Origin: Prevotella sp.
GTDB taxonomy: Bacteria; Bacteroidota; Bacteroidia; Bacteroidales; Bacteroidaceae
Assembly (NCBI GenBank): GCA_017618275.1
Contig: JAFZUS010000004.1
Location: 93,575-157,574, forward strand
Reading direction: 5' to 3'
DNA: 64,000 nucleotides
Positions 25,120-33,139 of this stretch are shown here, piece after piece. A model generated the notes under the pieces. The model had not been told where the DNA came from, made no database searches, and saw only the letters and a program-made list of their open reading frames with translations. The position numbers and the translations under genes are program-made. Position 1 is the stretch's first letter, and each line of letters opens with the position of its first letter.

Positions 25120-26757
25120 CATTTCGGGTCCCTTGTTGATCTGCTTCAGGAGAATGTTAATTTCCACTGCCAGCATCGTGGTGAAGAGGATGAGGAAGAG
25201 GATGAAGGTGAGGGCGACACTGCCAGCATTCAGGTCGGAAACGGCAGCCCACGTGGGTAGCATGTCCTGAATGGTCCAGGGCTGGCGTCCGAACTCTGCC
25301 ACGAGCCATCCGCACTCAGAGGCGATATAGGCCAGCGGCACGAGAATGATGGCACCCCAATAGTGCCACGATGGCAGACCCGTCAGTTGACGAGGTGCAT
25401 CTGCCATCGTCTCAGGCAGTAGCCCGATGGCGGCCATTAACCTGCGTGTGAATACAGACAGGAAAGGCACATCATAGATGAGCAGTAGCAGGACGAGGAA
25501 ATAGAGGATGAAGACGCATCCCAGTCCCACCATGATACGGAAGGCCCAGAAGTTGACGGGGATGAAGGGCACCACATCGTTCTTGTCCTTGATATAGCCA
25601 TAGCCGAAGTATTTCATGTTGGAGGAGAGAGAAGAGAGGAGAGGGGATAGTGTGGACTCATCGGCACCGTCTGCCTTTGCCTTGCGGTAGGCAGCAAGGG
25701 CCTCGATGGCTTGTTTGCCACGTGCGATTTTCTCGTCGACAGAGGGTACCACCGTACCGTCGGGCTTGGTGTAGCCGTTCAGGATATCGTTGATGCCAGG
25801 CACATAGCCGTGGATATCGTTGGTAGCCATAAACGAGAGGGCGTAAGGCATCTCTATCTTCAACGGAGCGGCCTCCTCGTTGGCGTAGTCAGGCTGACAG
25901 AAGGGATTCACCCAGGCGACGGCTGTCAGTCCCTGGTCCTCACCACCATTGTAGAGTGCCTCCATCGCAGCGAGTTTCATGGGCTGTACCTCGCCCACGC
26001 TCTGGGCCGACTTATGACCTGTGGCACCAGCCAAGACAGCGGCAATCAGACCCACCCAGACACCAATCTTCATGCTCTCTGTGGCGAGTTTTGTATGCTG
26101 TTTCTTCATCAGATACCAGCAGCAGACGGCTACACAGAAGATGGCACCGATGATCCACGACGAGATGACGGTATGACAGAACTTATCGATGGCGAAAGGC
26201 GAGAGGGCCACTTCTGCAAAACTGACCATCTCGTTGCGCATGGTGTCAGGATTGAACTCGCAGCCCACGGGATACTGCATCCAGGCATTCGCCACGAGGA
26301 TCCACCAGGCAGAGATGGTGGCACCTAAGCCCGTGAGCCAGGTGGAGGCCAGATGGAAGCCTGGCGATACCTTCTTCCAGCCAAAGAACATGACGGCTAC
26401 GAAGGTAGACTCCATGAAGAAGGCCACGATACCCTCTACAGCCAACGGGGCACCGAAGATGTCACCCACGAACCAGGAATAGTTAGACCAGTTGGTACCG
26501 AACTCGAACTCGAGGATGATACCTGTGGCCACACCCATGGCGAAGTTCACGCCAAAGAGTTTCTGCCAGAATTTGGCGGCATTTTTCCAGAATTCGTCTT
26601 TCGTACGATAGTACTTTGTCTCGACGATTCCCATGATGACGGCCAGTCCCAGCGTCAACGGGACGAACAGCCAGTGATAGATTGCCGTGAGGGCAAATTG
26701 CGCTCTTGACCAGTCGATGGTCCCGGCATCAATGTTTAAGAATAGGTTTTGAAACAT
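25102..26757 (-). CDS. cydA: Cytochrome bd quinol oxidase subunit I
   Basis: 551 residues with about nine membrane helices. Heme ligands appear as His28 (AIYHWLFVPLTLG), a second His in KFCHTVISSW, and the Met in FRIMVGLG. It holds the quinol site and the hemes and reduces oxygen to water with CydB. The Q-loop region is long, and part of it (TLSPLLSSLSSNMKYFGYGY) is coded by a purine-rich low-complexity stretch. The C-terminal residues come from an AATTAGG repeat that runs into the spacer before cydB. Confidence 0.96.
   Translation of the reverse strand: MFQNLFLNIDAGTIDWSRAQFALTAIYHWLFVPLTLGLAVIMGIVETKYYRTKDEFWKNAAKFWQKLFGVNFAMGVATGIILEFEFGTNWSNYSWFVGDIFGAPLAVEGIVAFFMESTFVAVMFFGWKKVSPGFHLASTWLTGLGATISAWWILVANAWMQYPVGCEFNPDTMRNEMVSFAEVALSPFAIDKFCHTVISSWIIGAIFCVAVCCWYLMKKQHTKLATESMKIGVWVGLIAAVLAGATGHKSAQSVGEVQPMKLAAMEALYNGGEDQGLTAVAWVNPFCQPDYANEEAAPLKIEMPYALSFMATNDIHGYVPGINDILNGYTKPDGTVVPSVDEKIARGKQAIEALAAYRKAKADGADESTLSPLLSSLSSNMKYFGYGYIKDKNDVVPFIPVNFWAFRIMVGLGCVFILYFLVLLLLIYDVPFLSVFTRRLMAAIGLLPETMADAPRQLTGLPSWHYWGAIILVPLAYIASECGWLVAEFGRQPWTIQDMLPTWAAVSDLNAGSVALTFILFLILFTTMLAVEINILLKQINKGPEMSNHNS
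25621..25660 (-). repeat. GAGAGGA low-complexity stretch inside cydA
   Basis: GGAGGAGAGAGAAGAGAGG and following bases on the plus strand give the Ser/Leu-rich insert LSPLLSSLSSN in the Q-loop region. Confidence 0.5.
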
Positions 26758-26790
26758 AACAGTAATATTTACGATTTACATATTTCGATT

Positions 26791-27012
26791 TTATTCGGCG
26801 GCACGGTCTGTGAGTTCACTCGCCACATAGCCCGCCTCGTCGCCTTGGGCGTTCTGCTTCAGGAAGTTGGGGAAGAAGAATATCTTCAGCACGACGAAAA
26901 TGATGAACAGTTTGATGAGGATAATCGCCCACAGCGTCTTTCCGAGGCGCATGGAGCGGAATCCGTCGTAGTAAAGGTCAAAGACCTTATGCAGAAAACT
27001 GTCTTTTCGCAT
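26791..27012 (-). CDS. DUF4492 small membrane protein of the cyd operon
   Basis: 73 residues from the ATG at 27012; a longer frame starting at 27072 would run through the promoter. One membrane helix (LWAIILIKLFIIFVVLKIFFF) follows the family core DLYYDGFRSMRLGKTLW. DUF4492 genes commonly sit just ahead of cydA in Bacteroidetes, so a small accessory or assembly role for the bd oxidase, like CydX elsewhere, is a reasonable inference. It is the first gene of the operon, 33 bp before cydA. Confidence 0.88.
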   Translation of the reverse strand: MRKDSFLHKVFDLYYDGFRSMRLGKTLWAIILIKLFIIFVVLKIFFFPNFLKQNAQGDEAGYVASELTDRAAE

Positions 27013-27037
27013 AGGCGTTTCAGTTAGAAAGATGTTG

Positions 27038-27069
27038 CAAATATAGTATAATTCTGTGAAATGGCCAAA
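27038..27069 (-). promoter_or_regulatory. Promoter of the DUF4492-cydA-cydB operon
   Basis: TTTG (27069-27066), 20 bp, TATATTTG (27045-27038): a full consensus match, divergent from the promoter at 27085-27115. Confidence 0.8.
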
Positions 27070-27084
27070 CAAATGTGAAAAAAC

Positions 27085-27115
27085 TTTGGCATTTCAGTAA
27101 AAATACGTACCTTTG
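27085..27115 (+). promoter_or_regulatory. Promoter of the coiled-coil/export gene series
   Basis: TTTG (27085-27088), 19 bp, TACCTTTG (27108-27115), 27 bp before the ATG at 27143. Confidence 0.8.
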
Positions 27116-27142
27116 CACACGATTTTATCGATAAAATAGAAT

Positions 27143-28015
27143 ATGAAGAAAGTCTTGGTGCCACTGATGGCAGTGGTGATATTAGCCCTGATAGCCGGGG
27201 CTGCCTGGCTCTTTAGGGATCTGCAGCAGCAAAAGCAGGTGAATAAAGACATGCAGGAACTGGCTGAACTCGACAAGCAGGAGATGGAGAACGAGTATGA
27301 GCGCTTCGCCCTGCAATACAGCGAGATGAAGACCCAGATCAACAACGACTCCATCGTGGAGCAGTTGACGCAGGAGCAGATGAAGACCCAGCGTCTCTTG
27401 GAGGAGTTGAAGCGGGTGAAGGCTGACGATGCCCGTGAGATCACCCGTCTGAAGAAAGAACTCGCCACGGTGCGTGAGGTGCTTCGCAGTTACATCATCC
27501 AGGTGGATTCACTGAACCGTCTGAATGAGAGTCTGAAGGAGGAGAACAGTCGGGTGAGTGCCGAACTGGAACAGCGCAATACGGAGATTGCCGGTCTCAG
27601 CAGTGAGAAGGAATCGCTCTCTGAGAAGGTGGCTATTGCCGCCCAACTTGATGCGACGAACATCAACCTCTCGTTGCTGAACAAACGTGACAAGCCGACG
27701 AAGAAACTGAAGGACACCAAGAAGATGGAGGTTACCTTCACCATCACGAAGAACGTAACTGCCTCAAATGGTAATCGTACTGTCTATGTGCGTATCCAGA
27801 ATCCTGGCGGTAACACCCTCAGCGGGGGTGGCTCGTTTGCTTACGAGAACCGTAACCTGCAATATTCGATGAAGAAGACCATCGAGTATTCGGGTGAGGA
27901 AGTGACGGTCAAAACCTATTGGGATGTCACCCAGATGCTGGAGGGTGGCCAGTACCGTGTCAGCATCTTTGCCGATGGCAATATGATCGGATCAAGGACG
28001 TTCAACTTTGAATAA
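27143..28015 (+). CDS. Membrane-anchored coiled-coil protein
   Basis: 290 residues. One N-terminal helix (about 4-23) is followed by a long Glu/Gln/Lys-rich coiled coil (about 27-170) and a C-terminal beta-sandwich of about 100 residues (VTFTITKNVTASNGNRTVYVRIQNPGG ... DGNMIGSRTFNFE). The layout fits a periplasmic protein anchored in the inner membrane. I do not recognise a named family. It precedes the tolC-hlyD-ABC genes and may be in the same transcript, separated by a repeat-filled gap. Confidence 0.8.
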   Translation: MKKVLVPLMAVVILALIAGAAWLFRDLQQQKQVNKDMQELAELDKQEMENEYERFALQYSEMKTQINNDSIVEQLTQEQMKTQRLLEELKRVKADDAREITRLKKELATVREVLRSYIIQVDSLNRLNESLKEENSRVSAELEQRNTEIAGLSSEKESLSEKVAIAAQLDATNINLSLLNKRDKPTKKLKDTKKMEVTFTITKNVTASNGNRTVYVRIQNPGGNTLSGGGSFAYENRNLQYSMKKTIEYSGEEVTVKTYWDVTQMLEGGQYRVSIFADGNMIGSRTFNFE

Positions 28016-28017
28016 AG

Positions 28018-28081
28018 GTGAGAAAGTGAGAAAGTGAGAAGGTGAGAAAGTGAGAAGGTGAGAAAGTGAGAAGGTGAGAAA
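28018..28081 (+). repeat. Eight tandem GTGAGAA(A/G) octamers before tolC
   Basis: A 64-bp run of 8-bp units fills the spacer between the coiled-coil gene and tolC. The reverse complement of the same unit occurs four times at 28159-28190 inside tolC, so the mRNA can fold back on itself. Confidence 0.9.
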
Positions 28082-28103
28082 TAATTTTTCAAATATGATA
28101 AGA

Positions 28104-29669
28104 ATGAAGAAATGTCAGGGGGTGAAAGTGACGTGGGAGGTGAAAGTGCTGGTAGTACTTCTCACTTTCTCACTTTCTCACTTTCCCACTTCCTCCGCGC
28201 AGCGGTTGCTGACGCTTGACAGTTGTCGGGCGATGGCGCTGCGCAACAACAAGCAGATGCGTATCTCGCAAGTGAAGCAGGATGTGGCAGCAAACGCCCG
28301 TAAGTCGGCGCGTACCAAATACCTGCCCCATGTGAGTGCCATAGGTACCTATGAGCATACCAGTCGGGAGATATCGCTGTTGAATGATGCCCAGAAGAGT
28401 TCATTTCCCAACCTGGGAACCGCTCTGGCTACAGGCATGCAGCCACAGGTACAGGGTCTCTCGCAGGTCTTGACCCAAATGGGTAGTGCCTTTGTGCAGA
28501 TGGGTATGCCCGCTGCCCAGGTGCAGCAGATGATGGGTGGTCTGCAGACGCAGATGCAGGATGGTATGACGAGTCTGGCAGGACAACTGAATGCCCTCGG
28601 GGCTGACATCGTGGAAGCCTTCCATACAGATACCCGTAATATGTGGGCCGGTTCCATCCTGTTGACACAACCCGTCTTCATGGGTGGCGCCATCAAGGCG
28701 ATGAACAAGATGGCTGATATCAATGAAGACTTGATGGCCAACTCCTCCGAGACCAATCGTCAGGCTACGCTCTACAAGATAGACCAGGCCTATTGGCAGG
28801 TGGTGTCGCTGACCCATAAGAAAAAACTGGCTGACGGTTACCTGGATCTTGTGAAGAAACTCGACTCGGATGTCGGTAAGATGATTGAGGAGGGTATAGC
28901 CACGAAGAGCGATGGCCTGAGTGTGAGCGTGAAGGTAAACGAGGCAGAGATGGCTGTCCTGAAAGTGGACGACGGTCTGGTGCTCTCGAAGATGTTGCTC
29001 TGCGAACTCTGTGGCCTGCCTGTCAACGAGAAGATCACCCTCGCCGACGAGAATGTGGAGGAGTTATCCGGGTTATCAGAAATTTCCGGGTTATCCGGTA
29101 ATACCACCGATATCGCCTGGAACTGCCGCCCGGAATTGAAGATGCTCCAAAACACCATCGATCTTTCCAAGCAGGCTACCAACGTGCTTAAGGCCGGCAA
29201 CCTGCCTCAGGTGATGTTGACGGGCGGCTACCTCATCACTAACCCCAGCCTGTATAATGGCTTCGAGAAGAAGTTCCGTGGTATCTGGAATGTGGGTGTG
29301 ATGGTGCGTGTGCCCATCTGGAACTGGGGCGACGTGATGTATAAAGTGCGTGCCTCGAAAGGTGCCACCAGTATTGCCAGTCTCGAACTGGAGGAGGCCC
29401 GTGAGATGATCGAGTTGCAGGTGAACCAGAATTCCTTCCGTGTGGATGAGGCGAACCGGAAACTGGTGATGGCACAGTCGAACATCGCCCGTGCCGAGGA
29501 GAATCTGCGCACCGCCAACCTGGGTTTCAAGGAGGGTGTCATCACCCCCACCACTGTGATGGAGGCTCAGACAGCATGGTTGCAGGCCCAGTCGCAGAAG
29601 ATCGATGCAGAAATAGATGTCAAACTTAGCCAAGTAGATTTGCAGAAGTCGCTCGGCACACTGGAATAA
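28104..29669 (+). CDS. TolC-family outer-membrane efflux protein
   Basis: About 521 residues from the ATG at 28104. Alternatives are ATG 28095 and a GTG at 28074 inside the repeat; the MKK start gives the best signal peptide (h-region VLVVLLTFSLSHFPTSSAQ). The mature part has the two OEP repeats with long helices and forms the trimeric outer-membrane duct for efflux. Two oddities: the h-region of the signal peptide is encoded by TTCTCACT repeats, and a Gly/Leu/Ser-rich insert (ELSGLSEISGLSGN) is encoded by TTATCCGGG repeats at 29062-29102. HlyD and two ABC permeases follow closely. Confidence 0.9.
   Translation: MKKCQGVKVTWEVKVLVVLLTFSLSHFPTSSAQRLLTLDSCRAMALRNNKQMRISQVKQDVAANARKSARTKYLPHVSAIGTYEHTSREISLLNDAQKSSFPNLGTALATGMQPQVQGLSQVLTQMGSAFVQMGMPAAQVQQMMGGLQTQMQDGMTSLAGQLNALGADIVEAFHTDTRNMWAGSILLTQPVFMGGAIKAMNKMADINEDLMANSSETNRQATLYKIDQAYWQVVSLTHKKKLADGYLDLVKKLDSDVGKMIEEGIATKSDGLSVSVKVNEAEMAVLKVDDGLVLSKMLLCELCGLPVNEKITLADENVEELSGLSEISGLSGNTTDIAWNCRPELKMLQNTIDLSKQATNVLKAGNLPQVMLTGGYLITNPSLYNGFEKKFRGIWNVGVMVRVPIWNWGDVMYKVRASKGATSIASLELEEAREMIELQVNQNSFRVDEANRKLVMAQSNIARAEENLRTANLGFKEGVITPTTVMEAQTAWLQAQSQKIDAEIDVKLSQVDLQKSLGTLE
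28159..28190 (+). repeat. Four TTCTCACT octamers, inverse of the upstream array
   Basis: Three exact and one near-exact copies of the complement of AGTGAGAA. They encode LTFSLSHF in the TolC signal peptide. Pairing with 28018-28081 would place the start codons in a loop of about 80 nt. Confidence 0.85.
29062..29102 (+). repeat. TTATCCGGG microrepeat inside tolC
   Basis: Three TTATC(C)GG-type units with a TTTCCGGG unit between, in frame, giving LSGLSEISGLSGN in a loop of the efflux protein. Confidence 0.65.
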
Positions 29670-29670
29670 A

Positions 29671-29701
29671 GGTAAAAAAGTAAAAAGGTAAAAAAGTAAA
29701 G
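29671..29701 (+). repeat. GGTAAAAAAGTAAAA repeat before the HlyD gene
   Basis: Two 16-bp units fill the whole spacer between tolC and the HlyD-family gene, right up to the start codon region. Confidence 0.8.
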
Positions 29702-29703
29702 AT

Positions 29704-30690
29704 ATGAGTGCAAATAGTCAGCATAAAAACATTCTGCTTGCCATTGCAGGCTTTGTAGTAGTGATTATCATCGTGGCTCTCATCGGATTCCTGGCACTCG
29801 ACCGTGAGCCAAACGTGATCCAGGGCCAGGTGGAGGTCACAGAGTACCGTGTGTCCAGCAAGGTGCCTGGACGTATCCTTGAACTCCGTGTGAAGGAGGG
29901 CGACTTCGTGAAGGTGGGCGACACCCTTGCTATCCTCGATGCGCCGGAGGTGCGTGCCAAGATGGAACAGGCCCGTAGTGCGGAGAATGCCGCTGCCGCC
30001 CTCGAACTGAAGGCGCAGAACGGTGCCCGTAAAGAACAGATACAAGGTGCCTTCTCCGTGCTCCAGCAGGCTAAGGCCGGTTACGAGATTGCAGAGAAGT
30101 CGTACAACCGCATCCAACGTCTCTTCGACGAGGGTGTGGTCAGTGCCCAGAAGCGCGACGAGGTCTATGCCAACTATAAGGCGATGGAGGCTCAGATGAA
30201 GGCTGCCCAGAGCCAGTACGACATGGCTGTGAACGGTGCCCGTATGGAGGACAAGATGGCTGCTGCCGCCCAGGTAGACCGTGCCAAGGGTGCCGTGCAG
30301 GAGGTGAACAGTTATATCCACGAGACGGTGCAGATTGCCCAGATGGAGGGTGAGGTCAGTGATGTCTATCCGAAGGTAGGCGAACTGGTTGGCACTGGTT
30401 CTCCCATCATGTCGATTGCCGTGATGGATGATATGTGGGGTACGTTCAATGTGCGTGAGGATCAGTTGAAGGACATACAGGTGGGTTCTGAGTTCACGGC
30501 CTATGTCCCCGCCTTCGACAAAGAGGTGAAGATGAAGGTCTATTACCTGAAGGACCAGGGCTCGTATGCCGTGTGGAAGGCCACGAAGGCCAATGGACAG
30601 TACGACCTGAAGACCTTTGAGGTGAAGGCTCGTCCCGTCGAGAAACTCGAAGGCTTGCGTCCGGGGATGTCGCTGATTATTAAAAGGTAA
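29704..30690 (+). CDS. HlyD-family membrane fusion protein
   Basis: 328 residues. One N-terminal helix (about 10-30) anchors it in the inner membrane; a split biotinyl-lipoyl domain (VTEYRVSSKVPGRILELRVKEGDFV, about 40-75, and GEVSDVYPKVGELV) encloses a helical hairpin (about 80-200), followed by a beta-barrel domain. It links the ABC permeases to TolC across the periplasm. The stop codon lies inside the downstream GGTAAAAA repeat. Confidence 0.93.
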   Translation: MSANSQHKNILLAIAGFVVVIIIVALIGFLALDREPNVIQGQVEVTEYRVSSKVPGRILELRVKEGDFVKVGDTLAILDAPEVRAKMEQARSAENAAAALELKAQNGARKEQIQGAFSVLQQAKAGYEIAEKSYNRIQRLFDEGVVSAQKRDEVYANYKAMEAQMKAAQSQYDMAVNGARMEDKMAAAAQVDRAKGAVQEVNSYIHETVQIAQMEGEVSDVYPKVGELVGTGSPIMSIAVMDDMWGTFNVREDQLKDIQVGSEFTAYVPAFDKEVKMKVYYLKDQGSYAVWKATKANGQYDLKTFEVKARPVEKLEGLRPGMSLIIKR

Positions 30691-30717
30691 AAAAGTAAAA
30701 AGGTAAAAAAGGTAAAG
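30684..30717 (+). repeat. GGTAAAAA repeat between hlyD and the ABC permease
   Basis: The same family as 29671-29701. It contributes the HlyD stop codon (AGG TAA) and fills the 27-bp spacer. Confidence 0.8.
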
Positions 30718-31887
30718 TTGAGGTACCTTAGAAATATCTGGGTGATCGCGATACGCGAGATGAAGATTCTGTTGAAGAATCCCATCTACCTGTGCTGTAT
30801 GCTTTTGTTCCCCCTGTTGACGATGCTGTTCTTCACCACGCTGCTGGATGAAGGAGTGCCTCAAGAGATGCCGGTAGGTGTGGTCGACCTCGACAATACC
30901 TCCACTTCGCGTGCACTGATTCGTCGTCTCGACGGTTTCCAGAGTTCCCGTGTGGTGGCTCATTATGCTTCCGTCGCTGAGGCCCGTCATGCCATGCAGG
31001 AGAATGAGATTTACGGTTTTCTGTATTTCCCTAAGGGTACGACGGACAATCTCCTTTCTGCCCGTCGTCCGAAGGTCTCTTATTATTATAGTAATGTGTC
31101 GCTGGCAGCGGGATCCATGGTGATGAAGGATCTGAAGACCGTCTCCACCCTTGGCTCAGCGGCAGTGGGACAGGCCACGATGCGTGCCAAGGGCTTCACG
31201 CCCCAGCAGATACAGACCTTCCTGCAACCTATCCGTATCGACCTGCACCAGATTGCCAATCCCTGGAGCAACTATAACATGTATCTCTCTACCGTATTCG
31301 TGCCTGGTGTGATGATGCTCTTCATGTTCCTGATTTCGGCCTATTCGCTTGGAATGGAACTGAAGTTCAGTCGTGGCAAGGAGTTGATAGCGAAGGCCGA
31401 CGGCAATATTGTCGTTGCGTTACTCGGGAAATACCTGCCTCAGGCGATGGTGTTCCTTGTGCTGATATTCTTCTACGAGTTCTATATCTATCATGTGCTC
31501 CATTTCGCCCATGAAGGAGGTGTGTGGAGAATCATACTGCTGGCCCTGCTGCAGGTGTTTTCCTCCATCGGCTTCGGCATCTTCATCTTCGGTCTCATGC
31601 CGTCGTTGCGTATGTCCATGAGTATCTGCTCGCTGTGGGGCGTGCTCAGTTTCTCGTTGGCAGGCTCTGCCTTCCCTGTGATGGGTATGGACACACCGAT
31701 ACAGGCGTTGACGTGGCTCTTCCCGCTGCGCCACTATTATATGCTCTATCAGATTACGGTGTTCAATGGATTCCCGCTCATCGACGCGTGGTTCCACCTC
31801 GTGGCACTCGTAGCATTCACGCTGCTGCCCTGGTTCGTCATCCGTAAGATCAAAAACGCGATGCTTACTTATGTCTATATTCCATAA
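30718..31887 (+). CDS. ABC-2 type transporter permease
   Basis: 389 residues. The best start is the TTG at 30718, since the first in-frame ATG would remove the start of the conserved N-terminal region (IWVIAIREMKILLKNP). The layout is one N-terminal membrane helix, a large extracytoplasmic domain (about 50-175) and five C-terminal helices, as in the YhhJ/YbhR ABC2_membrane_3 group. It probably works with the next permease, HlyD and TolC to export a drug or lipid. No ATPase gene lies in the operon. It overlaps the next gene by 17 bp. Confidence 0.9.
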   Translation: MRYLRNIWVIAIREMKILLKNPIYLCCMLLFPLLTMLFFTTLLDEGVPQEMPVGVVDLDNTSTSRALIRRLDGFQSSRVVAHYASVAEARHAMQENEIYGFLYFPKGTTDNLLSARRPKVSYYYSNVSLAAGSMVMKDLKTVSTLGSAAVGQATMRAKGFTPQQIQTFLQPIRIDLHQIANPWSNYNMYLSTVFVPGVMMLFMFLISAYSLGMELKFSRGKELIAKADGNIVVALLGKYLPQAMVFLVLIFFYEFYIYHVLHFAHEGGVWRIILLALLQVFSSIGFGIFIFGLMPSLRMSMSICSLWGVLSFSLAGSAFPVMGMDTPIQALTWLFPLRHYYMLYQITVFNGFPLIDAWFHLVALVAFTLLPWFVIRKIKNAMLTYVYIP

Positions 31888-33139
31888 TATCATTAAATGG
31901 CTCGACGATGCCGCCTATGTGTGGCGTTATGAACTGCGTCAGGTGCTCCGCGACGAGGGCGTGCTGCTGTTCTGCATCGTGGTGCCACTTGTCTATCCCT
32001 TGCTCTACTCGTGGGTCTACAACAATGAGAGTATCCATGAGGTGCCTGTGGTGGTGGTCGATATGTCGCACTCCCAACAGTCGCGTCAGTTCATACGGAT
32101 GTGTGACGCTTCGGCTGATGTGCATGTCGCCTGCTATGCCGAGGATCTCGACGACGCACAGAGTCTTGTCAGTCGTCAGGTGGTGAAGGGCATCTACTAT
32201 ATCCCCGAGGACTTTGCCACCCACCTCAACCGCATGGAGCAGGCCACCGTCAGCGTGTATTGCGACATGGCGCTGATGCTCACCTATAAGGCTATCTATC
32301 AGACGGCGATGGCTGTGAGTCAGCGGATGGGAGCCCAGATACAGACCAAACTCTCTGGCAACTATACCGCTCGCGAAGATATGATAACCACCAGTCCCCT
32401 CGATGTAGAGGAGGTGGCGATGTTCAATCCTCAGGGTGGCTACGGCACTGCCGTGTTGCCTGCCGTGATTATCCTGATTATCCAACAGACCCTCGCCCTT
32501 GGTATCGGTCTTGCTGCGGGAACGGCCCGTGAGCGCAACCGTTATGGCGACCTGATACCAATCCATCCCAGTTACTGTGGGATAGGGCGTGTCGTCAGTG
32601 GTAAGGCGCTCTGCTATCTGATGGTCTATGCTGTCATGGGCACATACCTGATCCTCATGATTCCGAAGTTCTTCAGTTTCATCCACATGGCACCATGGCA
32701 GAACCTGCTGGCTATGATGATACCCTATCTGTTGGCCTGCGTGTTCTTCGGTATGACGGTGTCGTGTCTGGTGCGCTACCGTGAGAATGTTATCCTGCTG
32801 ATGGTGTTCGTCTCACTGCCGCTGCTGTTCCTGTCGGGTGTATCCTGGCCTCAGACCTCTATCCCTGGCTATCTGCAGGGCGTGTCGTGGCTCTTCCCCA
32901 GTACCTTCGGTATCAGGGCTTACCTGCGTCTCAACAGCATGGGTGGCTCGATAGGCGACGTGTCGTTCGAACTCCGTTGCCTGTGGATCCAGGCGGCTGC
33001 CTACCTTGCCACTGCCTGTCTCGTCTATGGCCATCAACTCTATATCTCGCGACAGCACGCGCAGGAGCGCCTCGACTATCTCCGCAAGAAGCGTGAGGTA
33101 CGTCTTGGCATGAAACGAATAAACACATCAAAGAAATGA
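31871..33139 (+). CDS. ABC-2 type transporter permease, second subunit
   Basis: 422 residues, the same plan as the gene before it: an N-terminal helix after the cytoplasmic WRYELRQVLRDEGVL segment, a large extracytoplasmic domain (about 55-220) and five helices. The C terminus is strongly basic (RLDYLRKKREVRLGMKRINTSKK). The overlap on both sides (17 bp before, 4 bp after) indicates one transcript. The partner ATPase is not seen in this window. Confidence 0.9.
   Translation: MSIFHNIIKWLDDAAYVWRYELRQVLRDEGVLLFCIVVPLVYPLLYSWVYNNESIHEVPVVVVDMSHSQQSRQFIRMCDASADVHVACYAEDLDDAQSLVSRQVVKGIYYIPEDFATHLNRMEQATVSVYCDMALMLTYKAIYQTAMAVSQRMGAQIQTKLSGNYTAREDMITTSPLDVEEVAMFNPQGGYGTAVLPAVIILIIQQTLALGIGLAAGTARERNRYGDLIPIHPSYCGIGRVVSGKALCYLMVYAVMGTYLILMIPKFFSFIHMAPWQNLLAMMIPYLLACVFFGMTVSCLVRYRENVILLMVFVSLPLLFLSGVSWPQTSIPGYLQGVSWLFPSTFGIRAYLRLNSMGGSIGDVSFELRCLWIQAAAYLATACLVYGHQLYISRQHAQERLDYLRKKREVRLGMKRINTSKK

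Noticed and set aside
28074-28103. GTG start for TolC inside the octamer repeat
   Set aside because: It adds residues ahead of the signal peptide and lies in a non-coding repeat; ATG 28104 (or 28095) is better.
29626-30990. Long minus-strand frame opposite the HlyD and permease genes
   Set aside because: His/Leu-rich shadow of the well-supported plus-strand genes; no family resemblance.
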